Notes: generated by a model from the letters alone, not told the origin. 64,000 bases of DNA from Reichenbachiella carrageenanivorans (GCF_025639805.1 NZ_CP106735.1:4435501-4499500); one strand, 5' to 3'; numbered from the stretch's first letter, positions 1-9,950 are shown. Translations and numbers: made by a program.

Positions 1-500
1 TCTGGCACGGGCAAAGACAAAACATCTAATGGCTCATAACTACGAACGAGAGTAAAACCACCAAGTAAATTAGGCGCTACATTGTCTGCATGTGCCTTTT
101 TTGACACCGCCTTTTCGCCTTCCATAGCAAACTCCACCAGCTGCGCAGATGTATAGGGTCGGCCGAGCAATTCGTTGACAGCAAATACACCTCCTGCTGA
201 GCTAGACGAACTCGTCCCCATGCCACTGCCAGGATTGATAGTTTTTTTGATTATAAACGAAAAACCTTGTTTACTGCCAACGGCATCCAACAGTGCTTGT
301 GCTGCTACCGTAGCGGTGTTTACGGCAGGGTCTTTGGGCAGATCAAACCCTATGATCTCCTCAATAACCAATTGACCATCGTCTCGTTTAGATACTGTCA
401 TTTCCTCACCGATCCCATCTAAGGCAAAGCCTAGCACGTCATAACCGCAGCCTACATTGGCTACGGTAGAGGGTGAGAATATTTTAATTTTATCAGGCAT
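1..500 (-). CDS. thrB: Homoserine kinase, C-terminus cut by window edge
   Basis: GHMP-family kinase that phosphorylates homoserine to O-phosphohomoserine, the step before threonine synthase. The visible 166 residues start at ATG 500 (MPDKIKIFSPSTVANVGCGY) and include the GHMP ATP-binding loop PGSGMGTSSSSAGG at about residues 73-86. The remaining C-terminal part lies left of the window. The start codon is only 3 bases after the stop of the homoserine dehydrogenase ORF, so the two are co-translated in a thrA-thrB arrangement; a threonine synthase gene would be expected next but is not visible. Assignment is firm from motif and context. Confidence 0.93.
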   Translation of the reverse strand, partial: MPDKIKIFSPSTVANVGCGYDVLGFALDGIGEEMTVSKRDDGQLVIEEIIGFDLPKDPAVNTATVAAQALLDAVGSKQGFSFIIKKTINPGSGMGTSSSSSAGGVFAVNELLGRPYTSAQLVEFAMEGEKAVSKKAHADNVAPNLLGGFTLVRSYEPLDVLSLPVP

Positions 501-503
501 AGT

Positions 504-1784
504 TTAGCTATTTGCAATTCGCATAATGTCTGCAAATATACCCATAGCAGTCACTGCTGCACCTGCTCCAGCGCCTTTTATCACCAAAGGCTGATCATCA
601 TATCTATTGGTATTGAACAGCACAATATTGTCGCTACCTTCCAGGATATACAAAGGATGTTCTTTCGTAATTTCTTTCAATCCTACCGAAGCCTGTCCAT
701 TGTCGTATGTAGCTACTACCTTCAACCTTGCTCCTTTGTCTTCGGCCTTTTTCACCAAAGCTTGAAAGTGAGCCTCGTGCTCTTCCAACTTAGCATAGAA
801 TGCCTCGTTGTTTTTGGTATTCATACAATCCTCGGGGATAAACGATTCGCTCTTGATGTCAGACAGTTCGGCCTCTACTCCACATTCTCTGATTAGAATC
901 AGGATCTTTCGCATCACATCCACACCACTCAAGTCGATCTTTGGATCTGGCTCTGTATAGCCTTGCTCTCCTGCTTGCTTTACAATATCTACGAACTTGA
1001 CCCCTGACTTGAAATTATTGAAAATAAAATTCAAACTACCTGAAAGAACTGCTTCGATCTTCTTCACCTTATCACCACTCTTAATCAAATCGTTGAGTGT
1101 GGTGATCACTGGCAAACCAGCTCCTACATTGGTTTCGTACAAGAATTTTGACTTGTACTCCCTTGCTGTGTTTTTCAATTCTTGGTAATTGTCGTAAGAC
1201 GATGCACAAGCTATTTTATTGGGTGTCACTACGGAGATGTTTTTTCTCAAAACTCCATTATACAAGGCGGCAATATCTGCGCTTGCCGTATTATCTACAA
1301 ACACACTATTGCGCAAATTCATCTCTTCGATAGACTTAATGAAAGCCGTATTTTCCATGGTCAAGTCGCTGCCCATCAGAAGGTCTTTCCATTTCGCTAA
1401 ATCGATTCCTTCCTCATCGAAATACATTTTTTTGCTATTAGCCAAGCCTACAATTCTTAGATCGACGTGCTCGTTTTCTCTGAGATATTCTTTTTGTTTA
1501 GCTATTTGCTGAATCAACGTACCTCCCACATTGCCTATACCTACAAGAAACAGGTTGATTCTTTTCTTTTCAGAAAGGAAGAAACTTTCATGTAGTACAT
1601 TGAGTGATTTTCTTAGGTGTCTTTCTTCGATTACCACCGTGATATTGCGCTCCGACGAACCTTGAGCGATAGCTTTTATGTTTACACCATTTTCACCTAA
1701 TGCAGCAAACATTTGCCCACTGACGCCTACATGGTCGCGCATTTTATCCCCTACCAAAGCTACTATGGCCAGATTTTCTTCCAC
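504..1784 (-). CDS. thrA: Homoserine dehydrogenase half of a split ThrA
   Basis: NADPH-dependent reduction of aspartate semialdehyde to homoserine. The first ~70 residues form an ACT regulatory domain (VGVSGQMFAALGENGVNIKA), then a Rossmann fold with FLVGIGNVGG at about residue 80, and the catalytic region YTEPDPKIDLSGVDVMRK near residues 275-292. The nominal start is a GTG that lies inside what would be the linker of a fused aspartokinase-homoserine dehydrogenase, and the frame remains open and homologous upstream of it (KLNPLEVEENL). It overlaps the aspartokinase ORF by 41 bases in another frame. Either the two halves are translated separately, by reinitiation at this GTG, or the split is a mutation or a sequence error. 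Together they would give roughly 815 residues, the usual length of fused ThrA. Confidence 0.93.
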   Translation of the reverse strand: MEENLAIVALVGDKMRDHVGVSGQMFAALGENGVNIKAIAQGSSERNITVVIEERHLRKSLNVLHESFFLSEKKRINLFLVGIGNVGGTLIQQIAKQKEYLRENEHVDLRIVGLANSKKMYFDEEGIDLAKWKDLLMGSDLTMENTAFIKSIEEMNLRNSVFVDNTASADIAALYNGVLRKNISVVTPNKIACASSYDNYQELKNTAREYKSKFLYETNVGAGLPVITTLNDLIKSGDKVKKIEAVLSGSLNFIFNNFKSGVKFVDIVKQAGEQGYTEPDPKIDLSGVDVMRKILILIRECGVEAELSDIKSESFIPEDCMNTKNNEAFYAKLEEHEAHFQALVKKAEDKGARLKVVATYDNGQASVGLKEITKEHPLYILEGSDNIVLFNTNRYDDQPLVIKGAGAGAAVTAMGIFADIMRIANS

Positions 1785-2949
1785 CTCTAGTGGATTCAGC
1801 TTTGTGTAGACTCAATTCGAATTGAAATTCTTCTTCGATAGCAGCTCTACTTGCTGCTACATCGTTGCCGTCTATCCCTACACAGATCGAATGCTCAGAA
1901 GATGCCTGTGTGATAATGATCACATTTACTTTAGCCTCGGAGAGTGCTTTAAACAGCCTAAAAGAAAATTTAGGGATACCTATCATGCCACTACCTGACA
2001 AGTTGAGCAAGGCAATATTTTTCACACTCGACAGGCCTTTTACGAATTGCTTCGAGCCATTAGCATCGGCACTAATAGTCGTGCCAGCGTCGTCTGGTCT
2101 AAAGGTATTTTTAATCTTGATTGGAATATTCTTATCCAAGGCAGGCTGGATAGTCGGCGGATAGATCACCTTGGCTCCAAAGTGAGAAAGTTCCATGGCT
2201 TCTTGATAAGACAGCTTTTCTATCGGGTGTGCAGATGATACTGCTCGTGGATCTGATGTCATCATACCACTCACGTCTGTCCATATTTCGAATGTATCTA
2301 CATCCAAGGCTGCTGCCAGAATAGCTGCTGTATAGTCAGACCCTCCTCTACCTAGCGTGGTAGGTACGTTGTCGGTGTTGGAAGATACAAAGCCAGGACA
2401 AACTACAAGATCAGAAGAAGTTGCAAAAAATTCCTTGATATTTTTATTGGTCGTCTCAAATGCTACAATGGCATTATTAAAGTTGCTATCGGTTTTGATC
2501 ATTGCGGCACTGTTGCCCCAATCGGTAGTCAAACCCTCTGCATTGAGAAAATCTACGATAATATTAGAAGACAAAATTTCTCCCATGCCTAATACACGAT
2601 CCAAAGATCTTGGCGATAGTTCCCCAATCAAAAAGATACCTTTCATGATATCCTCTAGGTCATTGAGCAATATTTTAGTTTTGCTCAAAGTGCCTGACTG
2701 GTTTTTCACAGGGAGCAATTCCTTTACGGTATCGAGATGTCTGGTTTCTATTTTAGCAAACAGTTCTTGGTATGATTCGTCGCCAGCTGCGGCCAAGTCA
2801 CTGCACTCATGGAGCAGATTGGTCACGCCCCCGAAGGCAGAAACTACACATACTTGTTTTTCGCTCTTCCCAGCTGATAATATATCCTTTACCACTCTCA
2901 GATTATCCGGGGTACCTACGGATGTACCTCCAAATTTCAACACTTTCAT
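1744..2949 (-). CDS. thrA: Aspartokinase half of a split ThrA
   Basis: Phosphorylates aspartate, the first step towards threonine, methionine and lysine. The N-terminus MKVLKFGGTSVG holds the kinase signature KFGGTS, GRGGSDYTA near residue 200 binds substrate, and an ACT domain follows (GMIGIPKFSFRLFKALSEAKVNVI). Homology ends at ELSLHK; the last ~22 residues (AESTRGGRKSGHSSFGRG) are low-complexity out-of-frame read-through and not a natural C-terminus. Removing one A from the AAA at 1801-1803 would join this frame to the homoserine dehydrogenase frame. The 165 bases upstream, back to ilvA, contain no gene. Confidence 0.93.
   Translation of the reverse strand: MKVLKFGGTSVGTPDNLRVVKDILSAGKSEKQVCVVSAFGGVTNLLHECSDLAAAGDESYQELFAKIETRHLDTVKELLPVKNQSGTLSKTKILLNDLEDIMKGIFLIGELSPRSLDRVLGMGEILSSNIIVDFLNAEGLTTDWGNSAAMIKTDSNFNNAIVAFETTNKNIKEFFATSSDLVVCPGFVSSNTDNVPTTLGRGGSDYTAAILAAALDVDTFEIWTDVSGMMTSDPRAVSSAHPIEKLSYQEAMELSHFGAKVIYPPTIQPALDKNIPIKIKNTFRPDDAGTTISADANGSKQFVKGLSSVKNIALLNLSGSGMIGIPKFSFRLFKALSEAKVNVIIITQASSEHSICVGIDGNDVAASRAAIEEEFQFELSLHKAESTRGGRKSGHSSFGRG
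1801..1803 (-). other. Single-base frameshift junction inside thrA
   Basis: On the minus strand the sequence reads CACAAAGCTGAATCC. The aspartokinase frame reads CAC AAA GCT, while the fused-protein frame would read CAC AAG CTG AAT (HKLN), so there is one A too many in a run of three. Sequence on both sides still encodes conserved ThrA, which suggests a recent or artefactual indel and not an ancient gene split. A three-base run is not a strong slippery site. Confidence 0.8.
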
Positions 2950-3114
2950 TCTTCTAGATTTAAGATTCGAGCGTTAAGCATGCCGCTTAATACTCCTATT
3001 TATTTTCTGTATTCCAAACCTTCGCTTACTACAAACTAAACTAGGGTTCGATTTTTAATGATTTACTTTTTCAATGAGTAAATGATTTAACCAAACATTG
3101 ACTCAATCGTTTGC

Positions 3115-4383
3115 TTATACCAAATACTGCATCAAGTCTGGTTTTTCATTGAGGTATTCAAAGACGAAGCTTTTGGCTTTCAGTCGTTCGAACAACTCAC
3201 TCAAACTGTCTTTATTCTGCAGTTCTAAACCAATCAATGCAGGACCATTTTCTCTGCTGTTCTTTTTCGAATACTCGAAATGAACAATATCATCGCCAGG
3301 CCCAAGTACCTCTGTCAAAAATTCTCTCAATGCCCCCGCTCGCTGCGGAAAACGAATGATAAAATAATGTTTGATGCCTTCGTATAGCAATGACCTTTCT
3401 TTTATCTCTTCTGTCCGAGTAATGTCGTTATTGCTACCACTTACGACACAGACTACGTTCTTGCCTTGGATTTTATCTTTGTAAAAATCCAAAGCTGCCA
3501 AACTCAAAGCACCAGCTGGCTCTACTACGATCGCTTCCTGATTGTAGAGCTGCAAGATCATTGTACACACTTTTCCTTCTGGCACAAGCACCAGTTCATC
3601 CAATCCGTCTTTGCATATCTCTAGGGTTTTGCTACCTACTTGCTTCACCGCAGCACCATCGATAAAAGTATCGATCTTGTCTAGCATCAGGTTGTTGCCC
3701 GCAGCTATAGACTCTTTCATAGCTGGTGCACCAGCAGGCTCTACACCTATGATTTTGGTGTTGGGTGACAAAGTTTTGAAAGCGGTGATCGCTCCAGAGG
3801 CTAATCCTCCTCCTCCTATTGGCACAAACAAATAATCTATTGGCCCATCGGCATCTTCCAATATTTCTAAAGCTACTGTTCCTTGTCCTTCTATTACTTT
3901 TTCATCGTCGAATGGATGAACAAAGGTGGCTTTATTTTTTTCACAAAAAGCCAATGACTCTCGGTACGAGTCATCGAAAGTATCTCCCGTGAGCACCACA
4001 TCGACCATATCTTTACCAAACATTCTGACCTGACTGATCTTCTGCTTAGGTGTTACATTGGGCATGAAAATAGTGCCTCGGATACCTAGCTTCTGACAGG
4101 AATAGGCTACTCCTTGAGCATGGTTGCCCGCACTAGCGCATACGATACCATTTTTGCTTTCTTCTTCGCTAAGACTTGAGATTTTATTATAAGCGCCACG
4201 AATTTTGTACGAACGCACGGCCTGTAGGTCTTCTCTTTTGAATGACACATTGGCGTCGAACCGCTCCGAAAAATTTAAATTTTTCACCAGCGGTGTACGC
4301 ACCACTACGTTGTTCAATTTCAGCTTTGCAGCCTGTATGCCTTCGTATGTGGGTACTCTTAATTCTGCTTCTAACACTCCCAT
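3115..4383 (-). CDS. ilvA: Threonine dehydratase (biosynthetic)
   Basis: PLP enzyme that deaminates threonine to 2-oxobutanoate, the entry to isoleucine synthesis. SYKIRGAYNK near residue 58 carries the PLP lysine; PIGGGGLASG is the phosphate-binding glycine loop; CASAGNHAQGVA and VVSGSNND are further fold II PLP signatures. The C-terminal ~80 residues (HYFIIRFPQRAGALREFLTEV) form one ACT-like regulatory domain, so this is the single-domain, about 420-residue form, shorter than the two-domain enterobacterial enzyme. It starts 12 bases after the aminotransferase stop and belongs to the same operon. Confidence 0.96.
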   Translation of the reverse strand: MGVLEAELRVPTYEGIQAAKLKLNNVVVRTPLVKNLNFSERFDANVSFKREDLQAVRSYKIRGAYNKISSLSEEESKNGIVCASAGNHAQGVAYSCQKLGIRGTIFMPNVTPKQKISQVRMFGKDMVDVVLTGDTFDDSYRESLAFCEKNKATFVHPFDDEKVIEGQGTVALEILEDADGPIDYLFVPIGGGGLASGAITAFKTLSPNTKIIGVEPAGAPAMKESIAAGNNLMLDKIDTFIDGAAVKQVGSKTLEICKDGLDELVLVPEGKVCTMILQLYNQEAIVVEPAGALSLAALDFYKDKIQGKNVVCVVSGSNNDITRTEEIKERSLLYEGIKHYFIIRFPQRAGALREFLTEVLGPGDDIVHFEYSKKNSRENGPALIGLELQNKDSLSELFERLKAKSFVFEYLNEKPDLMQYLV

Positions 4384-4395
4384 GATTCTATCTTC

Positions 4396-5721
4396 TTATG
4401 CCACTAATTCTTTTTCCACGTCTGAGGTACAAAATTCGTTGATGGCGTCAGCTATTTTGCTAAAAGTCTCGTGTAGGACTTCTTTATTCTCTTCTAATAG
4501 AGTGATTCTGAATCCTCTCAATTCGGACTGAAAGGAAGACAAAGGCACTACGCACACACCTTTTGCGGCCAGTAAATAATACACAAACCGTTTGTCTGGC
4601 TCTCCTATACGCTCCACCCATGACTCTGCTAGTTCTTTGACCGCAGGGTCTTTAATTTTCAAGGTTTGCATGTTGTTCAACACGCCATCTTTAAATACTA
4701 TGGTGTTATAAAACGCTCCGTTGGTCTTATTAAAAGTAACGTAAGGAAGGTCATTCAAATACTGAGAAATGATCTCACTGCGTTCTGCGATTTCCATTCT
4801 ACGCTCGGCCAAATACTCCTGATATTTGGGATGCTCCTGAATGATTGGCAAAGCCTTTTGTGGCAGCGTAGTTGAGCATACTTCTACCATTTTGGCATTT
4901 TCCAAAGTAGCACAATACTTGTTAAATTCCTCGTCTACATGACGGTTGTAAAACTCCATCCAACCACATCTGCTCCCTGGCCATGGGCAATCTTTCGAAA
5001 TTCCTTTGAGGGCTATACCTGGTACCTCTCCCAATACTTCGGCCAATGCTTTGGTCTTGGTGTCGTTGTAAATGATGTTGGTATAGATTTCATCGCTCGC
5101 GATGAAAAGATTAAATTCTTTTGCTATCTCTACGATCTTTAGCAAATACTCTTCTGGGTAGACCATTCCTGTAGGGTTGTCTGGGTTAATGATCAATATC
5201 CCTACGATATTCGGATTATACTTCACCTTTAGACGCAAGTCGTCTAGATCTGGATACCAGTTGTTTTCTGGATCGAGATTGTATGTGAGTGGCTCCTTAT
5301 TGGAATGCGCTGCTTCTAACGCAGAATGCGTAGAATAAGCAGGAGACGGCCCTATTACTCTTGAATAGGGATTCAAAAACTGATACAGTTTGCCGATAGC
5401 ATCTCCCAGTCCGTTGAAAAACAAGACATCATCAGAGGTGATTTGCACACCTCCTTTTTTATTGTTTTTAGTTGCCAGATATTGTCTGGTTTCTAACACC
5501 CCTTTGGAATGACAATACCCATAGGTGCTGTTTTCATTGACTAGGTTGGTCAATATCTCTTTGATCCATGCGGGTACTACTGCATTTTTCAATATAGGGT
5601 CTCCAATGTTTTCCCAATAGATCCGCTGGCCGAGTGCTTGTAGTGCTTCGGCTTTCTTGACTATGTCTCTGATTTCATAATCGAGCTGACTGGAACCTTC
5701 GTGTAATAGTACTTGGCGCAT
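4396..5721 (-). CDS. Class I/II PLP aminotransferase
   Basis: Fold-type I aminotransferase of 441 residues. NPDNPTGMVY and ASDEIY are the cofactor-binding motifs, and GISKDCPWPGSRCGW near residue 240 contains the PLP lysine and the following arginine loop. It resembles the alanine/aspartate aminotransferase group; substrate cannot be fixed from sequence. Its position between ilvN and ilvA, where many Bacteroidota carry ilvC, suggests work on a branched-chain or alanine-linked step such as an alanine-valine transamination, but that is inference. ATG 5721 is followed directly by a conserved N-terminus. Confidence 0.85.
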   Translation of the reverse strand: MRQVLLHEGSSQLDYEIRDIVKKAEALQALGQRIYWENIGDPILKNAVVPAWIKEILTNLVNENSTYGYCHSKGVLETRQYLATKNNKKGGVQITSDDVLFFNGLGDAIGKLYQFLNPYSRVIGPSPAYSTHSALEAAHSNKEPLTYNLDPENNWYPDLDDLRLKVKYNPNIVGILIINPDNPTGMVYPEEYLLKIVEIAKEFNLFIASDEIYTNIIYNDTKTKALAEVLGEVPGIALKGISKDCPWPGSRCGWMEFYNRHVDEEFNKYCATLENAKMVEVCSTTLPQKALPIIQEHPKYQEYLAERRMEIAERSEIISQYLNDLPYVTFNKTNGAFYNTIVFKDGVLNNMQTLKIKDPAVKELAESWVERIGEPDKRFVYYLLAAKGVCVVPLSSFQSELRGFRITLLEENKEVLHETFSKIADAINEFCTSDVEKELVA

Positions 5722-5800
5722 CTTCTTTAAGTAGTTAATATGCGTATCGAATAGCTAGACCAAAGGCCTAAATATTCGATACACCTATCTCATGTCTATT

Positions 5801-6355
5801 TTAATAATCTTTTATGCTCAGCTCATTGGATCTGGTCTCTTCCAATTCCTTGATGTATGCTTCCGTTTTACGTTTGGACTTGGAAATGGCTACTCTGCCT
5901 GATCTCACAAATTCTAACAAGCCTAACGGCTCCAATTTGCGATACAAATCCTGCGTATCTTCCATATGCCCTGTCTTCTCTATGATGATATGATCTGCTT
6001 CAATAACCAAAATCCTTGCGCCATTGTTTCTCACCAATGTCTCAATCTTGTTTCCATTTAGGAATACAGATGTTGGCACTTTGTACAAAGCAAGCTCTTG
6101 ATAGTAAACTTCATCTTCTTCGTAGACAAAAGCGCCCAAAACATCGATCAGTTTCCTGAACTGCTTCACGCAATTGTCCACCTTATCTTTCGACGTAGTG
6201 ACTACAATCGTGAAGCGGCTGATGCCTTTGACTTCAGTAGTAGAGACGTTTAAAGAGTCTATGTTTATTTTCCTTCTGGTAAGGATAATTGTCAGGTTAT
6301 TGAGTAATCCCGCTTTGTCTTCTGTCAAAACGGACATTGTATATTGCTTTTCCAC
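5801..6355 (-). CDS. ilvN: Acetolactate synthase regulatory subunit
   Basis: Small subunit that activates the catalytic subunit and usually confers feedback inhibition by valine. Residues 1-80 form an ACT domain (MSVLTEDKAGLLNNLTIILTRRKINIDSL), with the Gly-Leu-Leu-Asn turn typical of the effector site. The remaining ~100 residues match the IlvN C-terminal domain. At 184 residues it is the normal length. It begins 14 bases after ilvB and is clearly co-transcribed with it. Confidence 0.95.
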   Translation of the reverse strand: MEKQYTMSVLTEDKAGLLNNLTIILTRRKINIDSLNVSTTEVKGISRFTIVVTTSKDKVDNCVKQFRKLIDVLGAFVYEEDEVYYQELALYKVPTSVFLNGNKIETLVRNNGARILVIEADHIIIEKTGHMEDTQDLYRKLEPLGLLEFVRSGRVAISKSKRKTEAYIKELEETRSNELSIKDY

Positions 6356-6369
6356 GTTCTTTTCTGTTT

Positions 6370-8106
6370 TTAAGCTTCCAATTTGATGTTAGACACGGAT
6401 TCGCCCGTAGGAATCATCGGGAACACATTTCCTTCTTTTTCTACACACACCTCCAATAGATAAGGACCGTCGTGCTCTAGAAACACCTCAATGGCAGTTT
6501 CTAGTTCGGCACGTTTATCCACCTTGTTACAAGGAATGCCATAACCTTTAGATATCATTTGAAAATCTGGGTTAGTCATTTCTGTAAAAGAGTATCTACG
6601 ATCGAAAAATAACTCTTGCCACTGGCGAACCATACCCAAGAAGTTGTTATTCAAAATCAAAACCTTCACCCCTATTTTACTTTGAAAAATGGTTCCTAGT
6701 TCCTGAATAGTCATCTGGAATCCTCCGTCTCCGATTACCGCAATCACTTGCTTGTCCAATCGCCCCAGTTTGGCTCCCATAGCTGCTGGCAAGGCAAATC
6801 CCATCGTCCCCAATCCTCCCGAAGTCACGTTGCATCGTGTATCTTCGAATTTGTAATAACGGCTAGCAATCATCTGATGCTGTCCTACGTCGGTCACGAT
6901 TACAGCCTCCCCTTTGGTCTTTTCGGAAATGATACGAATCACTTCAGCCATTTTAACCTCTCCCGAGGTAGGGTGTAGATCTGCCTCTCCCACTTTTTCG
7001 AATTCGATGGCATCAAGGGCTCTAAATTCTGCCAACCACTCATCGTGACTGTTTTGCTCTACCTTCTTTTCCAATGCGATCAACGCCGCCTTGGCATCGC
7101 ATACGATGGCCACGTCAGACTTTACATTTTTATCTACTTCGGCAGGGTCTATTTCGATGTGAATCACTTTGGCCTGTTTGGCATAAGTGTTCAAATCACC
7201 AGTCACCCGATCATCGAATCGCATACCAACAGCAATCAACAAATCACATTCGTTGGTTTTTATATTGGGAGCATAATTACCATGCATACCGAGCATTCCT
7301 ACATATTGTGGGTGCTTATTGGGTACAGCAGACAATCCCAAAAGCGTAGAAGCCATTGGTATTCCTGCTTTTTCAGCCAAGGCGAGCAATTCACTTTGTG
7401 CCTTAGAGATCAGTACTCCATGTCCGACCAATAGCATAGGTTTTTTGGCTTCATTGATCAATTGAGCTGCGGCATCCACACTTGCTGATTCCATAACTGG
7501 AAACGGATGATAGCTTCTTATTTTAGTACACTTTTCGTATTCAAAATCGAATTCTGAAAACTGTGCATCTTTAGTAATATCTATCAACACAGGCCCTGGT
7601 CTACCAGAATTAGCTATATAAAAGGCTCTTGCGATCGCATAAGGGATTTCCTCTGCTTTGGTCACCTGATAATTCCATTTAGTCACAGGCATAGATATGC
7701 CCATTACATCAGTTTCCTGAAAAGCATCCGTACCTAACAAATGAGAGGCTACCTGACCCGTAATTGCCACGAGTGGTGTCGAATCGATCTGAGCATCAGC
7801 GATTCCTGTAATCAAATTAGTAGCTCCTGGACCAGAAGTAGCAAAGCAGACACCTGTCTTGCCTGTCACACGAGCGTATCCTTGCGCAGCATGCGAAGCG
7901 CCTTGTTCGTGACGTACTAAGATGTGATTGAGCTTGTCCATGTACTTGTACAACTCATCGTAGATCGGCATGATGGCTCCGCCCGGATAGCCAAAAATCG
8001 TATCCACACCCTCTTCCAACAAACATCTTAAGACGGCCTCAGAGCCGCTAATTCGTTGCGCATTGGTTTTTGGTTTTTCTTCTACTTCTAATGTTGATGT
8101 GTTCAT
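6370..8106 (-). CDS. ilvB: Acetolactate synthase catalytic subunit
   Basis: Thiamine-diphosphate enzyme condensing pyruvate with pyruvate or 2-oxobutanoate. The catalytic glutamate lies in VRHEQGASHAAQGYAR, YPGGAIMPIYDEL precedes it, and the ThDP/Mg motif begins at GDGGFQM and ends at LNNNFLGM in the C-terminal third. A frame-compatible ATG exists at 8142, but I chose ATG 8106 (MNTSTLEVEEKP) because the 36 bases before it belong to an intergenic inverted repeat. The product is about 578 residues, normal for the family. Confidence 0.95.
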   Translation of the reverse strand: MNTSTLEVEEKPKTNAQRISGSEAVLRCLLEEGVDTIFGYPGGAIMPIYDELYKYMDKLNHILVRHEQGASHAAQGYARVTGKTGVCFATSGPGATNLITGIADAQIDSTPLVAITGQVASHLLGTDAFQETDVMGISMPVTKWNYQVTKAEEIPYAIARAFYIANSGRPGPVLIDITKDAQFSEFDFEYEKCTKIRSYHPFPVMESASVDAAAQLINEAKKPMLLVGHGVLISKAQSELLALAEKAGIPMASTLLGLSAVPNKHPQYVGMLGMHGNYAPNIKTNECDLLIAVGMRFDDRVTGDLNTYAKQAKVIHIEIDPAEVDKNVKSDVAIVCDAKAALIALEKKVEQNSHDEWLAEFRALDAIEFEKVGEADLHPTSGEVKMAEVIRIISEKTKGEAVIVTDVGQHQMIASRYYKFEDTRCNVTSGGLGTMGFALPAAMGAKLGRLDKQVIAVIGDGGFQMTIQELGTIFQSKIGVKVLILNNNFLGMVRQWQELFFDRRYSFTEMTNPDFQMISKGYGIPCNKVDKRAELETAIEVFLEHDGPYLLEVCVEKEGNVFPMIPTGESVSNIKLEA

Positions 8107-8133
8107 TGTAATTAGATTCAAGATTTCAGAATC

Positions 8134-8165
8134 AAGAATCAAGATAATTTTATGTCTTGATTCTT
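8134..8165. repeat. Inverted repeat between ilvD and ilvB
   Basis: AAGAATCAAGA and TCTTGATTCTT form an 11-base-pair stem around a 10-base A/T loop. A third, imperfect copy (AGATTCAAGA) lies just to its left at 8113-8122. There is no U-tract on either side, so it is not a terminator. It could stabilise or process the mRNA, or be one member of a dispersed intergenic repeat family. Confidence 0.6.
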
Positions 8166-8185
8166 GTGCCTAGATTCATTTTTGG

Positions 8186-9856
8186 TTACTCGTCAGTTAC
8201 ACAACCTTGTGAAGCCGACGATACTTGCTTGATATATTTTTTCAAAATTCCTTTAGTAGCCTTATATGCGGGCTGTACCCAAGCAGCTTTCCTAGCTGCC
8301 ATTTCCTCGTCAGAAATTTTTAAATTCATTTCATTTTTCACTGCATCGATACTGATGATATCACCATCTTTGACAAATGCCAATGGTCCACCTTCTTGCG
8401 ACTCTGGCGTAACATGCCCTACTACAAAACCGTGTGAACCACCAGAAAATCTTCCATCGGTAATCAAGGCTACGTCTTTGCCCAACCCTGCGCCCATTAC
8501 GGCACTTGTTGGTTTCAACATTTCAGGCATACCAGGCGCTCCTTTAGGGCCTGATTGTCTGATGACGATTACTTCTCCTTTTTTCACATCTTTGCCTATG
8601 CCTTCAATCGCTTCAAATTCGTCGTCGTAGCATCTGGCAGGTCCTTCGAAGTACTCGCCTTCTTTGCCCGTAATCTTGGCAACAGCACCTTCTGGCGCCA
8701 AGTTTCCGTACAGAATCTGCAGGTGACCGCTTGGCTTGATTGGATCAGAAAACGAATGAATAATTTTCTGGCCTTCTTTTAATGACGGTCCTTCTTCGAT
8801 GTTTTCAGCTAAAGTTTTACCTGTTACGGTCATACAGTCGCCATGCAAATAACCTTCGTGCAGCAAGGCCTTCATAACTGCAGGTACTCCACCTACGTAA
8901 TGGAGATCTTCCATCAAGTATTTTCCACTCGGTTTCAAATCAGCTATAAACGGTGTGCTATCAGATATTCTTTGGAAATCATCTAGTCCAATAGGTACAT
9001 CTACAGATTTCGCCATAGCGATCAAGTGAAGTACGGCATTGGTAGAGCCTCCCAAGATCATGATCAGTCGAATGGCATTTTCGAATGCTTCCTTGGTCAT
9101 GATGTCTCTTGGACGCAAGTCCTGCTCCAATAGATGCCTTACTGCTTGACCTACTCTATAAGTCTCTAGTTTCTTGTCCTCGCTCTCAGCAGGGTTAGAA
9201 GAGGAAGAAGGCAAGCTCATGCCCATAGCTTCGATAGCCGAAGACATGGTATTGGCGGTGTACATACCTCCACAAGCACCAGGTCCTGGAATCGAGTTTT
9301 TGATGATCCCAGCATAGTCTTCATCAGATATGTTATTGGCTAGTTTCTGACCATAAGCCTCAAAAGCCGATACTATATTAAGATCTTCGCCTTTCCATTT
9401 CCCAGGTCTTACTGACCCTCCATAAACCATCAAACCTGGTCTGTTCAATCTACCCAAGGCCATGATAGAGCCTGGCATGTTTTTATCACATCCTACTACT
9501 GGCACTACTGCATCATAAAACTGTGCATTGACCACTGTCTCTATAGAATCTGCAATAATATCTCTTGAGATCAAGGAATACTTCATGCCTGTTGTTCCGT
9601 TGGAAATGCCATCGCTCACTCCGATCGTGTGAAATATCAATCCGACAAGATCAGCTTCGCGAACACCCTTTTTCACTTGATGTGATAGAATGTTGAGATG
9701 CATATTGCACGGGTTACCTTCGAATCCAGTGCTTACTATCCCTACTTGCGCTTTACTCATGTCCGCTTCTGTCATTCCTGTAGCATACAATTGCGCTTGT
9801 GATGCCGGCTGAGAAGGGTCTTGAGTGATCGTTTTACTGTATTTATTTAAACTCAT
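8186..9856 (-). CDS. ilvD: Dihydroxy-acid dehydratase
   Basis: Fe-S dehydratase that makes the 2-oxoacid precursors of valine and isoleucine. Three cluster cysteines are visible: [14 protein letters not shown] and [12 protein letters not shown], the set of the [4Fe-4S]-type enzymes. Length (556) is typical. It lies between ilvE (94 bases upstream) and ilvB in the same orientation. Its substrate would come from IlvC, which is not encoded in this window. Confidence 0.97.
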   Translation of the reverse strand: MSLNKYSKTITQDPSQPASQAQLYATGMTEADMSKAQVGIVSTGFEGNPCNMHLNILSHQVKKGVREADLVGLIFHTIGVSDGISNGTTGMKYSLISRDIIADSIETVVNAQFYDAVVPVVGCDKNMPGSIMALGRLNRPGLMVYGGSVRPGKWKGEDLNIVSAFEAYGQKLANNISDEDYAGIIKNSIPGPGACGGMYTANTMSSAIEAMGMSLPSSSSNPAESEDKKLETYRVGQAVRHLLEQDLRPRDIMTKEAFENAIRLIMILGGSTNAVLHLIAMAKSVDVPIGLDDFQRISDSTPFIADLKPSGKYLMEDLHYVGGVPAVMKALLHEGYLHGDCMTVTGKTLAENIEEGPSLKEGQKIIHSFSDPIKPSGHLQILYGNLAPEGAVAKITGKEGEYFEGPARCYDDEFEAIEGIGKDVKKGEVIVIRQSGPKGAPGMPEMLKPTSAVMGAGLGKDVALITDGRFSGGSHGFVVGHVTPESQEGGPLAFVKDGDIISIDAVKNEMNLKISDEEMAARKAAWVQPAYKATKGILKKYIKQVSSASQGCVTDE

Positions 9857-9950
9857 GTTATTCGGATGTTAGACTCCAGAGGCGAGGCTTAATGTCTCGC
9901 TACAATTGATGTCCTATATTTTTATTAATTAACTCTTGTCTTGGTTCTTA

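Noticed and set aside
1798..1806. Programmed ribosomal frameshift in thrA
   Set aside because: A three-A run is a weak slip site, and I saw neither an internal Shine-Dalgarno stimulator nor a convincing downstream structure; an indel is simpler.
2357..2977. 206-residue open frame on the plus strand
   Set aside because: It lies entirely opposite aspartokinase, whose conserved motifs fill the same bases; the product has no recognisable features.
2950..2992. Short ORF MLNARILNLEE whose TGA overlaps the thrA ATG, considered as a threonine leader peptide
   Set aside because: It contains no Thr and only two Ile codons, and no terminator follows it before thrA.
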